The notes under the pieces are model-generated. The model was not told where the DNA came from. It saw only the letters and a list, made by a program, of their open reading frames with translations, and made no database searches. From NCBI GenBank assembly GCA_002245855.1, contig NOUX01000002.1:248001-312000 (forward strand): a DNA stretch of 64,000 bases. Reading direction: 5' to 3'. The stretch is from Sphingobacterium cellulitidis (GTDB taxonomy: Bacteria > Bacteroidota > Bacteroidia > Sphingobacteriales > Sphingobacteriaceae). The position numbers were made by a program, and so were the translations under genes. How positions within the stretch are numbered: the stretch's first letter is position 1; every line of letters starts with the position of its first letter. This document shows positions 57,147-64,000 of the stretch, piece after piece.

Positions 57147-58181
57147 ATGAAAATAATGAAATATGCATTTATCTGTTTAATCCTAGGATTGATAAGCAGT
57201 TCATGTAAAAAAGAAGAACAAGGGGTTCCGGAAATTGTCGAGAAAGAACCAAAACCAACGGCATCATTTAACTATGCCTTGGTCAGCGCCAATGACCCTT
57301 TCACTTATAAATTTGATAACAAAGGCACTAATTTTAAGGAAACCCGTTGGGCATTTGGAGATGATAGTACATCCTCCGTGGTTGCACCTACCCATACGTT
57401 TTTAAAAACTGGAACTTTTGTGGTTACCATGACAGCTTTAAACGGCGAAGGATATTGGGCCCAAAGGGAGGAAACTATCCGAATATCTGCGGCGAACCTA
57501 ATCAAGGTGAACACCAAGAGCTTAGGGGCTGGTAAACTGAATCTATCTTTTACCACGAATATGGCTGTATCCAAAACAGAATGGAGAGATGGGTACAAAA
57601 ATACATCGTCGGTCATAAGTACGGATAAAACCATTGACCTGACTTTTGAGCCAGGCACATTTAAGGAAATTCAGTTAAAGGTGACCACATCAAAAGGATC
57701 AACAGCCATCTTGGATCTTTTTGTTGCCGAATTGGGCTTGATTAAAGATGTTACAACCTTCCAAAACACATTCACCGTATCTCATGAGAACAGTGGTGGT
57801 CCAGATGCTGGTGAAGGTTCTAAGAAGATGATTGACGGTGATATTACAACCAAATTATTTGTTGGTGGTGTGGGTGGCAATATGAGTTGGCAATTCTTAT
57901 TTGATGCACCACAAATCGTAAATGGATATAGTATGACTTCTGGTAATGACTCACCAGACCGTGATCCAAAACGCTGGAAAGTAGAAGGATCCCTGGATGG
58001 TAAAACCTGGGTGACCGTCGATGAAAGGTCCAATGAATTCTTCACCGAAAGAAGACAATCAAGAACCTTTAGATTTACAAATAAGGAGGTTTATAATTAC
58101 TATAAATTCTCTATGTTAGAATTGAATGGCGGTAGTAACTTCCAGATGTCTGAAGTTCGAATATTAGAATTCCCGCAATAA
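57147..58181 (+). CDS. PKD + discoidin domain lipoprotein
   Basis: The 344-residue product has lipobox LISSSC. Residues 35-115 form a PKD domain (WAFGDDSTSSVVAPTHTFLKTGTFVVTMTALNG). A second beta domain follows (residues 118-200). Residues 205-344 are a discoidin domain, VSHENSGGPDAGEGSKKMIDGDITTKLF, SMTSGNDSPDRDPKRWKVEGSLDGKTW and NFQMSEVRILEF, closely like those of the two other discoidin proteins of the operon. It is a probable surface-binding protein and the last gene before the operon terminator. Confidence 0.87.
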   Translation: MKIMKYAFICLILGLISSSCKKEEQGVPEIVEKEPKPTASFNYALVSANDPFTYKFDNKGTNFKETRWAFGDDSTSSVVAPTHTFLKTGTFVVTMTALNGEGYWAQREETIRISAANLIKVNTKSLGAGKLNLSFTTNMAVSKTEWRDGYKNTSSVISTDKTIDLTFEPGTFKEIQLKVTTSKGSTAILDLFVAELGLIKDVTTFQNTFTVSHENSGGPDAGEGSKKMIDGDITTKLFVGGVGGNMSWQFLFDAPQIVNGYSMTSGNDSPDRDPKRWKVEGSLDGKTWVTVDERSNEFFTERRQSRTFRFTNKEVYNYYKFSMLELNGGSNFQMSEVRILEFPQ

Positions 58182-58214
58182 AGAGTCCATATTAAAAATT
58201 GATAGTTTAGTAAT

Positions 58215-58257
58215 AATCTGGTTGCTGATTCTGTTTACAGAAGAAAGCAATCAGATT
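58215..58257 (+). terminator. Terminator of the outer-membrane operon
   Basis: Stem 58215-58226 (AATCTGGTTGCT) pairs with 58246-58257 (AGCAATCAGATT, one G-T), with a small inner stem in the loop (CTG..CAG), followed by T7. It lies 33 bases after the last stop. Confidence 0.82.
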
Positions 58258-58407
58258 TTTTTATGGAAGACTTCCACCTCTCCCATAGGTTCCTTAGGAG
58301 AGAAATCAATTCCCATTCTGATATCCAATGAAATATCAGATTAATTCAATTCATGTTCCAACCTTGTTCTATTTACTAACACATTTCAGCCTCACTTCCT
58401 TCAGAAA

Positions 58408-58470
58408 TTCTCCGGACCTTGTCCGCAAATTTTCGAAGGATGTCCGAAGAAGGTCCGGAGAAGGTCCGGG
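58408..58470. repeat. GGTCCGGAGAA inverted/tandem repeat element
   Basis: TTCTCCGGACCTT (58408-58420) is the exact reverse complement of AAGGTCCGGAGAA (58450-58462). On the right, the unit TCCG(G/A)AGAAGG recurs in tandem with an 11-base period from about 58442 to 58470. The element is clearly more GC-rich than its surroundings. Confidence 0.75.
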
Positions 58471-58634
58471 AAAAATCCCCAGAAGCCTGCTATTTGAATC
58501 GAATTTTTAGTGCTAAAGAATACTATTTAAGGTTTAACCAAAGAAAGATGAATAAACTTAAGATAAGAAGAGATAAGAGGGGTTAGAAAATAATAGGAAA
58601 GTGGAATGGGGAATAGGAAGAAATCAAAAGGAAT
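58471..58634. other. Intergenic remainder, no gene seen
   Basis: With the repeat element this belongs to a gap of about 500 bases (58182-58686) between the operon and yajC. Apart from the terminators and repeat listed separately, it is purine-rich low-complexity sequence with no supportable gene. Confidence 0.5.
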
Positions 58635-58635
58635 A

Positions 58636-58672
58636 AAAAAAGTCTGTTTGGAAATTCCAAACAGACTTTTTT
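58636..58672 (-). terminator. Terminator after yajC
   Basis: A 16-base stem (core AGTCTGTTTGG / CCAAACAGACT) with loop AAATT and flanking A and T tracts lies 14 bases beyond the yajC stop on the minus strand. Confidence 0.92.
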
Positions 58673-58686
58673 TATGGTTTTAATGC

Positions 58687-59001
58687 TTACGCAGTTTTCT
58701 CAGTATTCATTGCTTTAGAAGCTTCAAGAGAAATTGCAGTTTTGTCGAAGCGAATTTTAACACCGTTACCAACATCAACTAAAAAAGTTTTGTCGCTAAC
58801 TTCAACGATACGACCATGGATACCAGCAGTAGTAACGATTCTAGAGTTTACGCCAATTTCTTCGATATATTTTTTGTGTTCCTTTTGTTTTTTCATTTGT
58901 GGTCTAATCATAAAGAAATAGAAAACCACTATGATCAATACCATAGGAATTAACTGTGCAAAGCCACTTCCACCTAATTGTAATAAAATTGTTGAAATCA
59001 T
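58687..59001 (-). CDS. yajC: Preprotein translocase subunit YajC
   Basis: The 104-residue product has one membrane helix (FAQLIPMVLIIVVFYFFMIRPQMKKQKEHKKYIEEI) with the hallmark FYFFMIRPQMKKQKE. A small soluble domain follows: IVTTAGIHGRIVEVSDKTFLVDVGNGVKIRFDKTAI. YajC is an accessory of SecDF-type translocase complexes. It is last in nusB-DUF1573-yajC and ends before a strong terminator. Confidence 0.96.
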   Translation of the reverse strand: MISTILLQLGGSGFAQLIPMVLIIVVFYFFMIRPQMKKQKEHKKYIEEIGVNSRIVTTAGIHGRIVEVSDKTFLVDVGNGVKIRFDKTAISLEASKAMNTEKTA

Positions 59002-59028
59002 CTGTATATTATAATTTATAGTTTGCTC

Positions 59029-59478
59029 TTAAATTGCTTCAACTTCACCTTTTAGTTGAACAGTAGTAATATTGGATTCAGCATTTGAAGCAATCGTAAT
59101 AATTTTTTGTTGCAATCCAATCTGTCCGGCACTATTAAATTCAACAGCTATCTCGCCTGTCTTTCCTGGTAGAATAGGTGTCGTTGTAAATGTTGGAGTT
59201 GTACAACCACAACTTGCTGAAACCTGAGATAAAATAACCGGACTTGTACCTGTGTTTTCAAACTTGAAAACATGTTTCACCACTTCACCTTCTTTGATCT
59301 TTCCGAAATCATAAACAGAACTTTCAAAATCCATTTTTCCAATTCCATCAAATCCTTCCGCAGATGCAGCATTAGCAGATGCTTCAGTTGTATTATCAGC
59401 ATCAGATTTTTTGGCTTCCTGATTACAGGAGCTCATAAAAACAGTTGCAGCAACGAAAGCTAAAATTAATTTTTTCAT
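59029..59478 (-). CDS. DUF1573 domain lipoprotein
   Basis: ATG 59478 gives 149 residues with lipobox VFMSSC (Cys18); an upstream ATG at 59496 overlaps the nusB end. The mature domain is the ASH-like DUF1573 fold: DFESSVYDFGKIKEGEVVKHVFKFENTGTSPVILSQVSASCGCTTP ... PGKTGEIAVEFNS. The SASCGCTTP Cys pair is characteristic. Function is unknown. Its place between nusB and yajC is common in Bacteroidota. Confidence 0.93.
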   Translation of the reverse strand: MKKLILAFVAATVFMSSCNQEAKKSDADNTTEASANAASAEGFDGIGKMDFESSVYDFGKIKEGEVVKHVFKFENTGTSPVILSQVSASCGCTTPTFTTTPILPGKTGEIAVEFNSAGQIGLQQKIITIASNAESNITTVQLKGEVEAI

Positions 59479-59488
59479 GTTTATATCA

Positions 59489-60439
59489 TTAAGCAATTAA
59501 TCCTCTACCCTCTTTTTTGATTCTTCTTTGCGCATTCAAATCCGCAAGGATCTTATCAAGGATACCGTTGATAAAGGTACTACTTTTCAAGGTACTGAAA
59601 GATTTGGATAATTCAATGTATTCGTTAATTGTAACTTTTACTGGAATAGTAGGGAAATTAATCAATTCTGTAATGGCCATACGCATCAATAAATTATCCA
59701 CTAAGGCGATACGGTCCGATTCCCAGTTTTTAGTTTTAGCAGCAATCATATCCTGATATTCTTCCCCATATTTAATGGTCAACTTTAATAAGTCGATGAT
59801 GAAATCTTTGTCTTCGATCCAACTAGGGGTTAAATCTGCTAATTTATTTTTTGCAGGCACCTCAGAACTGAAGTTCTTGAAAGTTTTGGCAATCATCGCC
59901 TGTAACACTTCCTTATCGACTTGCCAATTGATGAAACGCTCATCCAAGGCTTGTTCGATATCTGGTGATTTCAGAATAATCTTTTTAAAGATATATTTTA
60001 TGATATCCTTTTCTGCCGAAATAGAACGGTCTTCTAGATTTAGGTATTCCAAATAGGCTTCAGAATCCTTTAATTGAGCGAAAATAGAACGCACGATTTC
60101 AGGATCATAATTCCAGTCAACGTTATAGCGTTTAACTTTTTCCAGGTACTCACGATTTTGTCGCAAGGAGTCGATAAAAGTATTGCTATTTAATTTTGTA
60201 GAAGTAAAGGTCTTATCCTTATCGGTTGGTATCCACTTATTGGCAATACCTTCCACATCGATCAAAACATACTCTGCCACTTCATCCAAAAGATTTAGTG
60301 TCCAGATATACATTTCATCGACTTCCTCAACGCTTTTGAGCAGACTTTTCTCAAAATTTACAATGCTCTTGTCTTCCGACAAGCTGTAGGCATACAATGT
60401 CTGCATGACCTTTACCCTAAGGTGTCTTCTATTTAGCAT
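59489..60439 (-). CDS. nusB: Transcription antitermination factor NusB (long form)
   Basis: The 316-residue product is about twice the length of E. coli NusB, as is usual in Bacteroidota. It begins MLNRRHLRVKVMQTLYAYSL. The C-terminal NusB helical domain has LVDNLLMRMAITELINFPTIPVKVTINEYIELSKSFSTLKSSTFINGILDKIL. NusB binds boxA RNA with NusE for rRNA antitermination. It begins 48 bases after the dehydrogenase stop and is followed by the DUF1573 gene and yajC. Confidence 0.95.
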   Translation of the reverse strand: MLNRRHLRVKVMQTLYAYSLSEDKSIVNFEKSLLKSVEEVDEMYIWTLNLLDEVAEYVLIDVEGIANKWIPTDKDKTFTSTKLNSNTFIDSLRQNREYLEKVKRYNVDWNYDPEIVRSIFAQLKDSEAYLEYLNLEDRSISAEKDIIKYIFKKIILKSPDIEQALDERFINWQVDKEVLQAMIAKTFKNFSSEVPAKNKLADLTPSWIEDKDFIIDLLKLTIKYGEEYQDMIAAKTKNWESDRIALVDNLLMRMAITELINFPTIPVKVTINEYIELSKSFSTLKSSTFINGILDKILADLNAQRRIKKEGRGLIA

Positions 60440-60487
60440 AATTTAATGAAAGAACGAATATTTAATAAAGAACGATATTATACTATA

Positions 60488-61558
60488 TTATTTTAATTTC
60501 TTCATGTCCGCAATACGCTTTTCAGCTAATTCTTTAGCGGCCTGATATGTTGAAATATTTTCTTCTTTTGATTTTTGAATCACGTGTCTGGTTGCAGTGT
60601 AGATGTAACGGATCAAATGATCTGTACGATCGGCACCATAACCTTCTAATTCAGAGTAACAACTGATAAGAGCACCAGCATTGATTAGAAAATCAGGGGT
60701 ATAAAGGATATTATTTTCCTTTAATAACTCTACAGTTTTTTCTTCTTCCAAAAGTTGGTTGTTTGCAGAACCCGCGATAATTTTACAACGCATACGAGGT
60801 ACGGTATCTGGATTTACAGTTCCACCTAATGCACATGGTGCATACACGTCAGCATCCAATTCAAAGCTTGTCGAATAGGTAATAGGTTCTGCTTTGTATT
60901 TGGCCGCGATTTTCATTTTTCGCTCCTCAGTCATATCAGAAACATATACTCTCGCATTTTCAGCGCGTAATAAGGATACCAAATGTTCCCCTACGCTACC
61001 CACACCTTGAACAGCAATTTTTCTACCAGCAAGGTTATCATCACCATACAACTCTTTGATTGCGGCTTTGATACCGTAGTAGACACCTTTGGCTGCGAAA
61101 ACCGTTGTATCACCTGAACCGTTTAATGAAGTTGGCAAGCCAGCAACATAATCCGTTTCAGCATGAATATATTCTAAGTCTTTTTGCGTAGTACCTACAT
61201 CAATCGATGCAATAAAGTTTCCGTTCAATCCATTGATGAATCTTCCGAAACGACGCATTAAAACTTCAGATTTTTCAGTTCTATTGTTTCCTATGATAAT
61301 TGCACTACCACCACCAAGGTTAAGACCAGCTAAGGAAGCTTTATAGGTAATAGCTTTCGAAAGACGCAAAGCATCTTCAATTGCTTCTGCTTCGGTTGCA
61401 TAAGGCAACATCCGGACACCGCCGATTGCTGGACCTAATGTCGTATCATGAATCGCGACAATAGCTTTCAAGCCGACTTCTTTATCATTACAAATGAAGA
61501 TATTTTGATGGTCTGAAACACGCATCAAATCAAATAAGGAGGTAGAATCTTTTTGCAT
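60488..61558 (-). CDS. Leucine-dehydrogenase-family protein with altered catalytic Lys
   Basis: ATG 61558 gives 356 residues; a TTG two codons upstream is an alternative. The family core is present: GPAIGGVRMLPYATEAEAIEDALRLSKAITYK, the NAD fold AVQGVGSVGEHLVSLL, and the catalytic Asp in ASIDVGTT (Asp120). LeuDH enzymes have GLNLGGGKAVI; here it reads GLNLGGGSAII (codon AGT), so the residue matching catalytic Lys80 of Bacillus LeuDH is Ser85, while the carboxylate-binding Lys (Lys73) is kept. It may be inactive or have another specificity. Promoter box TAATTTTG lies at 61589-61582. Confidence 0.88.
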   Translation of the reverse strand: MQKDSTSLFDLMRVSDHQNIFICNDKEVGLKAIVAIHDTTLGPAIGGVRMLPYATEAEAIEDALRLSKAITYKASLAGLNLGGGSAIIIGNNRTEKSEVLMRRFGRFINGLNGNFIASIDVGTTQKDLEYIHAETDYVAGLPTSLNGSGDTTVFAAKGVYYGIKAAIKELYGDDNLAGRKIAVQGVGSVGEHLVSLLRAENARVYVSDMTEERKMKIAAKYKAEPITYSTSFELDADVYAPCALGGTVNPDTVPRMRCKIIAGSANNQLLEEEKTVELLKENNILYTPDFLINAGALISCYSELEGYGADRTDHLIRYIYTATRHVIQKSKEENISTYQAAKELAEKRIADMKKLK

Positions 61559-61581
61559 AAACAAACAAAATTTAACAGGTA

Positions 61582-61589
61582 CAAAATTA
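61582..61589 (-). promoter_or_regulatory. -7 promoter box for the dehydrogenase-nusB operon
   Basis: Minus-strand TAATTTTG matches TAnnTTTG, 23 bases before ATG 61558. Confidence 0.55.
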
Positions 61590-61693
61590 GTAAATTATTT
61601 AGTTCTTTAAGGAAAAGGCTTAAAATATTCGAATAAAGGCAAACTATTGACATTATCACAACTTTACTCCATAGTTTATTGAAAATTATCCAT

Positions 61694-61701
61694 TATTTTT
61701 G
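61694..61701 (+). promoter_or_regulatory. -7 promoter box directly before ABC transporter start
   Basis: TATTTTTG matches TAnnTTTG and ends five bases before ATG 61707, suggesting a leaderless transcript. Confidence 0.45.
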
Positions 61702-61706
61702 TTCAA

Positions 61707-63479
61707 ATGAAGGAACTATCATACCTCAATAAATTTTTCTATAAGTACCGTTGGCGCATTATTCCAGGTGTGATATTCGTAATCATATCAAATTACTTCG
61801 GAATTCTTCCTGCACAGGTCATCCGTGAAGCTTTTGACCTGGTCAAGGAAAACATCGATTTATATAGATTATATGATGGATTCGACCGCCAATCGATCAT
61901 CTATGAGGTATTCAGTAAAAGCTTATTATTCTTCGGAATTGTCGTTTTAGTCCTCGCCTTATTGAGAGGAATTTTTCTCTTTATGATGCGACAAACCCTG
62001 ATCCTAACCTCCCGACATATTGAATATGATATAAAGAATGAAATTTACCAGCATTATCAGCAGTTGGATTTTTCGTTTTATAGAAAGAACAATACTGGGG
62101 ATTTGATGAATAGAGCAACTGAGGATGTCAATCAGGTTCGAAACTACTTAGGCCCAGCAATCATGTATGCGATAAATACAGTTGTATTGTCCATTATGAT
62201 TATTTACGCCATGTATAATGTAAATGCTACATTGGCGACCTATTCCCTCCTACCGATTCCTATTATCTCGGTCATTATCCTTTTTGTAAATAAGGTCATC
62301 AATAGAAGAAGTGAACGCATTCAACGTCAGTTATCCCAATTATCATCCTTTGTACAGGAAACCTTTTCAGGTATTCGGGTGATCAAAACCTATACACGAG
62401 AGCAGGATAAAATGGAGAATTTCAAGGTAGAGAGCGATCGATACAAGGATATCAATTTAAATCTGGTAAAAGTTCAAGCGATCTTCTTTCCATTGATTAT
62501 CTTCTTAATTGGGTTCAGTACTATTGTAACAGTTTATGTGGGTGGACTAGAAGTAAATGCTGGTAATATTACTGCTGGTAATATTGCGGAATTCATTATT
62601 TATGTGAATCAACTAACCTTTCCAGCTATGTCCTTAGCTTGGGTAACTTCCTTGGTACAAAGAGCGGCAGCATCCCAAAAAAGAATAAACGAATTCCTAC
62701 ATACTCATTCTGAGATTAAAGGTGGTACCTTGGATCATGAAATCAAAGGCGATATCCAATTAAGAAATGTTTCATTCACTTATCCTGAAACTGGGATCAA
62801 GGCTATTGATAATATCAGCTTTCATATACCAGCAGGTAAAACCATGGCTATTATAGGTCGTACTGGATCTGGCAAATCAACCTTGGCTAATTTGCTGATG
62901 CGGATGTTTGATGCGGATCAAGGTGAAATCTTATATGACCAACGTAATATTCGGGAATATGACTTAAAATCTGTTCGGGAACAATTTGGATTTGTACCAC
63001 AACAAGTCTTTTTATTCTCGGATACCATTGCAAGAAATATAGCTTTCGGCTTGGACCAAGTTGATATTGATAGAGTTGAACAAGCGGCTAAGGATGCTGT
63101 TGTATATGAAAATATTATCGGCTTTGATGAAGGCTTTGAAACACATATTGGCGAGCGCGGAATCACACTTTCAGGTGGTCAAAAACAAAGAGTGTCGATT
63201 GCAAGGGCATTGGTCAAAGATCCTAAAGTTTTAATGTTTGATGATTGTCTTTCTGCTGTAGATACGAAAACTGAGGAAGAGATCCTACATAATCTAGGGA
63301 AAATCATGGCAGGAAGAACCTCTATTATTATCGCTCATCGAATTTCTACCATTAAAAATGCAGATCATATTTTAGTCCTTGAAGATGGTAAAATAATCGA
63401 AGAAGGCACACATGAACAGCTGCTAGCCATCAATGGAGAATATGCTTCTTTATATGAAAAACAATTGTTAGAAGCATAA
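61707..63479 (+). CDS. ABC exporter, fused permease-ATPase (MsbA-like)
   Basis: The 590-residue half-transporter has six membrane helices in residues 15-320, then an ATPase: Walker A IIGRTGSGKSTLANLLMRMF (about residue 385), Q-loop FGFVPQQVFLFSDT, signature LSGGQKQRVSIARAL (about residue 489), Walker B VLMFDDCLSAVDT, and H-loop IIAHRIST. Walker B has Asp where most ABC ATPases have the catalytic Glu, as in the degenerate site of some heterodimeric exporters. No second half-transporter gene is adjacent. Substrate is probably lipid or drug. Confidence 0.92.
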   Translation: MKELSYLNKFFYKYRWRIIPGVIFVIISNYFGILPAQVIREAFDLVKENIDLYRLYDGFDRQSIIYEVFSKSLLFFGIVVLVLALLRGIFLFMMRQTLILTSRHIEYDIKNEIYQHYQQLDFSFYRKNNTGDLMNRATEDVNQVRNYLGPAIMYAINTVVLSIMIIYAMYNVNATLATYSLLPIPIISVIILFVNKVINRRSERIQRQLSQLSSFVQETFSGIRVIKTYTREQDKMENFKVESDRYKDINLNLVKVQAIFFPLIIFLIGFSTIVTVYVGGLEVNAGNITAGNIAEFIIYVNQLTFPAMSLAWVTSLVQRAAASQKRINEFLHTHSEIKGGTLDHEIKGDIQLRNVSFTYPETGIKAIDNISFHIPAGKTMAIIGRTGSGKSTLANLLMRMFDADQGEILYDQRNIREYDLKSVREQFGFVPQQVFLFSDTIARNIAFGLDQVDIDRVEQAAKDAVVYENIIGFDEGFETHIGERGITLSGGQKQRVSIARALVKDPKVLMFDDCLSAVDTKTEEEILHNLGKIMAGRTSIIIAHRISTIKNADHILVLEDGKIIEEGTHEQLLAINGEYASLYEKQLLEA

Positions 63480-63547
63480 AGATTATACTTTAACAAAAAA
63501 GTAATAATTACGTTAAATAGCTCCTGTTAAATTAGATGTAAATTATT

Positions 63548-63555
63548 TACATTTG
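63548..63555 (+). promoter_or_regulatory. -7 promoter box for the DUF3857 gene
   Basis: TACATTTG is an exact TAnnTTTG match 23 bases before ATG 63579. Confidence 0.6.
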
Positions 63556-63578
63556 ACCTAAATTATTACCAAATCATT

Positions 63579-64000
63579 ATGAAATCTATCTTACTAGGGC
63601 TAGGCATGCTATGTGCATGTCTCATGGGTTATACCCAGGAAAATCCATTGCCAAAACTTGATGTTGGTTTATTCCTTACAGATCATAAGCAAATTGACAC
63701 TTCAGCCCATGCCATAGTCATCTATGAACATGGGAGAACAGATTTGGAATATAGCGAAAGTGATCGGGGAATGCGTGTGGTTCATTCCACCTATGTCAGG
63801 ATAAAAATCCTAGATAAGGAAGGCGCAAATGCTGCGAATGTCACGATACCCCTTTATAAATATGGCTCAGATATGGAATATGTTCGGGAAATTCAGGGAA
63901 AAACCATAAACTTTGATAATGGCAAACTCATCACAGATGAACTAAAAAAAGAAGCCATCTTCACGGAAAAGGCTTCACAATATAACCAATTAGTAAAGTT
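63579..64000 (+). CDS. DUF3857 domain protein (partial, 3' end outside window)
   Basis: ATG 63579 opens a frame that runs off the right edge; about 140 residues are visible. A signal peptide (SILLGLGMLCACLMGYTQ) is followed by a DUF3857-type start: DTSAHAIVIYEHGRTDLEY, RVVHSTYVRIKILDKEGANAANVTIPLYK and YVREIQGKTINFDNGKL. Full-length members usually carry a transglutaminase-like domain next and are exported. Nothing downstream can be judged. Confidence 0.85.
   Translation, partial: MKSILLGLGMLCACLMGYTQENPLPKLDVGLFLTDHKQIDTSAHAIVIYEHGRTDLEYSESDRGMRVVHSTYVRIKILDKEGANAANVTIPLYKYGSDMEYVREIQGKTINFDNGKLITDELKKEAIFTEKASQYNQLVK

Noticed and set aside
58328..58510. 60-residue ORF over the GGTCCGGAGAA repeat
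   Set aside because: Its C-terminal half is translated repeat; no start signal or recognisable composition.

Overview
The window comes from a Bacteroidota chromosome, most likely the family Sphingobacteriaceae (Sphingobacterium or Pedobacter relatives). The evidence is AT-rich DNA, TAnnTTTG promoter boxes, weak Shine-Dalgarno signals with A-rich start contexts, paired SusC/SusD genes, Bacteroidota-restricted families (DUF5606, DUF1735, DUF5007/DUF5008-like, DUF3347), a long-form NusB and a single-chain PurL. I saw no transposase, integrase, phage gene or CRISPR array.

Layout. 0-5 kb: housekeeping and stress genes (pirin, RadC, cyclophilin plus DUF5606, a DUF695-like protein, GNAT, a TPMT-like methyltransferase and a small membrane protein). 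5-8.7 kb: a copper-handling module with a Cys/His-rich exported peptide, an HMA+DUF3347 protein and a CopA-like multicopper oxidase with a CopB-like C-terminal region. 8.8-10.3 kb: a second pirin and DoxX. 10.5-15.3 kb: a tightly packed group of an N-formylglutamate amidohydrolase-like enzyme, a DUF1704 metallopeptidase, a glutathione-synthetase-like ATP-grasp ligase and an exported propeller-like protein; the first three look like a small undescribed amide ligase/hydrolase system. 16.9-23.1 kb: a TetR-TolC-MFP-RND efflux operon. 23.3-26.9 kb: an NrtR-like degenerate Nudix regulator divergent from an operon of pfkA, a GlcNAc-kinase-like gene with a broken phosphate loop, and gap. 27-31.6 kb: mnmA, two tandem tRNA-Phe genes, and a ybbR-coaE-exonuclease-small-protein operon.

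31.7-39.8 kb holds purL, an aminoglycoside adenylyltransferase-like gene, a lipoprotein, an Na+/H+ antiporter and rlmF. 40.2-58.2 kb is one ten-gene outer-membrane operon with two SusC/SusD pairs, two fasciclin lipoproteins, DUF5007- and DUF5008-like lipoproteins, a degenerate phosphatase-LamG protein and two discoidin-domain lipoproteins. It contains no glycoside hydrolase, sigma/anti-sigma pair or hybrid two-component regulator. 58.7-61.6 kb carries yajC, a DUF1573 protein, nusB and a leucine-dehydrogenase-family gene with an altered catalytic lysine. The end holds an ABC exporter and the start of a DUF3857 protein.

The nusB-DUF1573-yajC group and the ybbR-coaE group lie on the same strand in the order expected of one ancestral Bacteroidota operon but are separated by about 27 kb. 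The purL-to-outer-membrane-operon segment may therefore have been inserted between them. All assignments come from reading the sequence; no database search was run.
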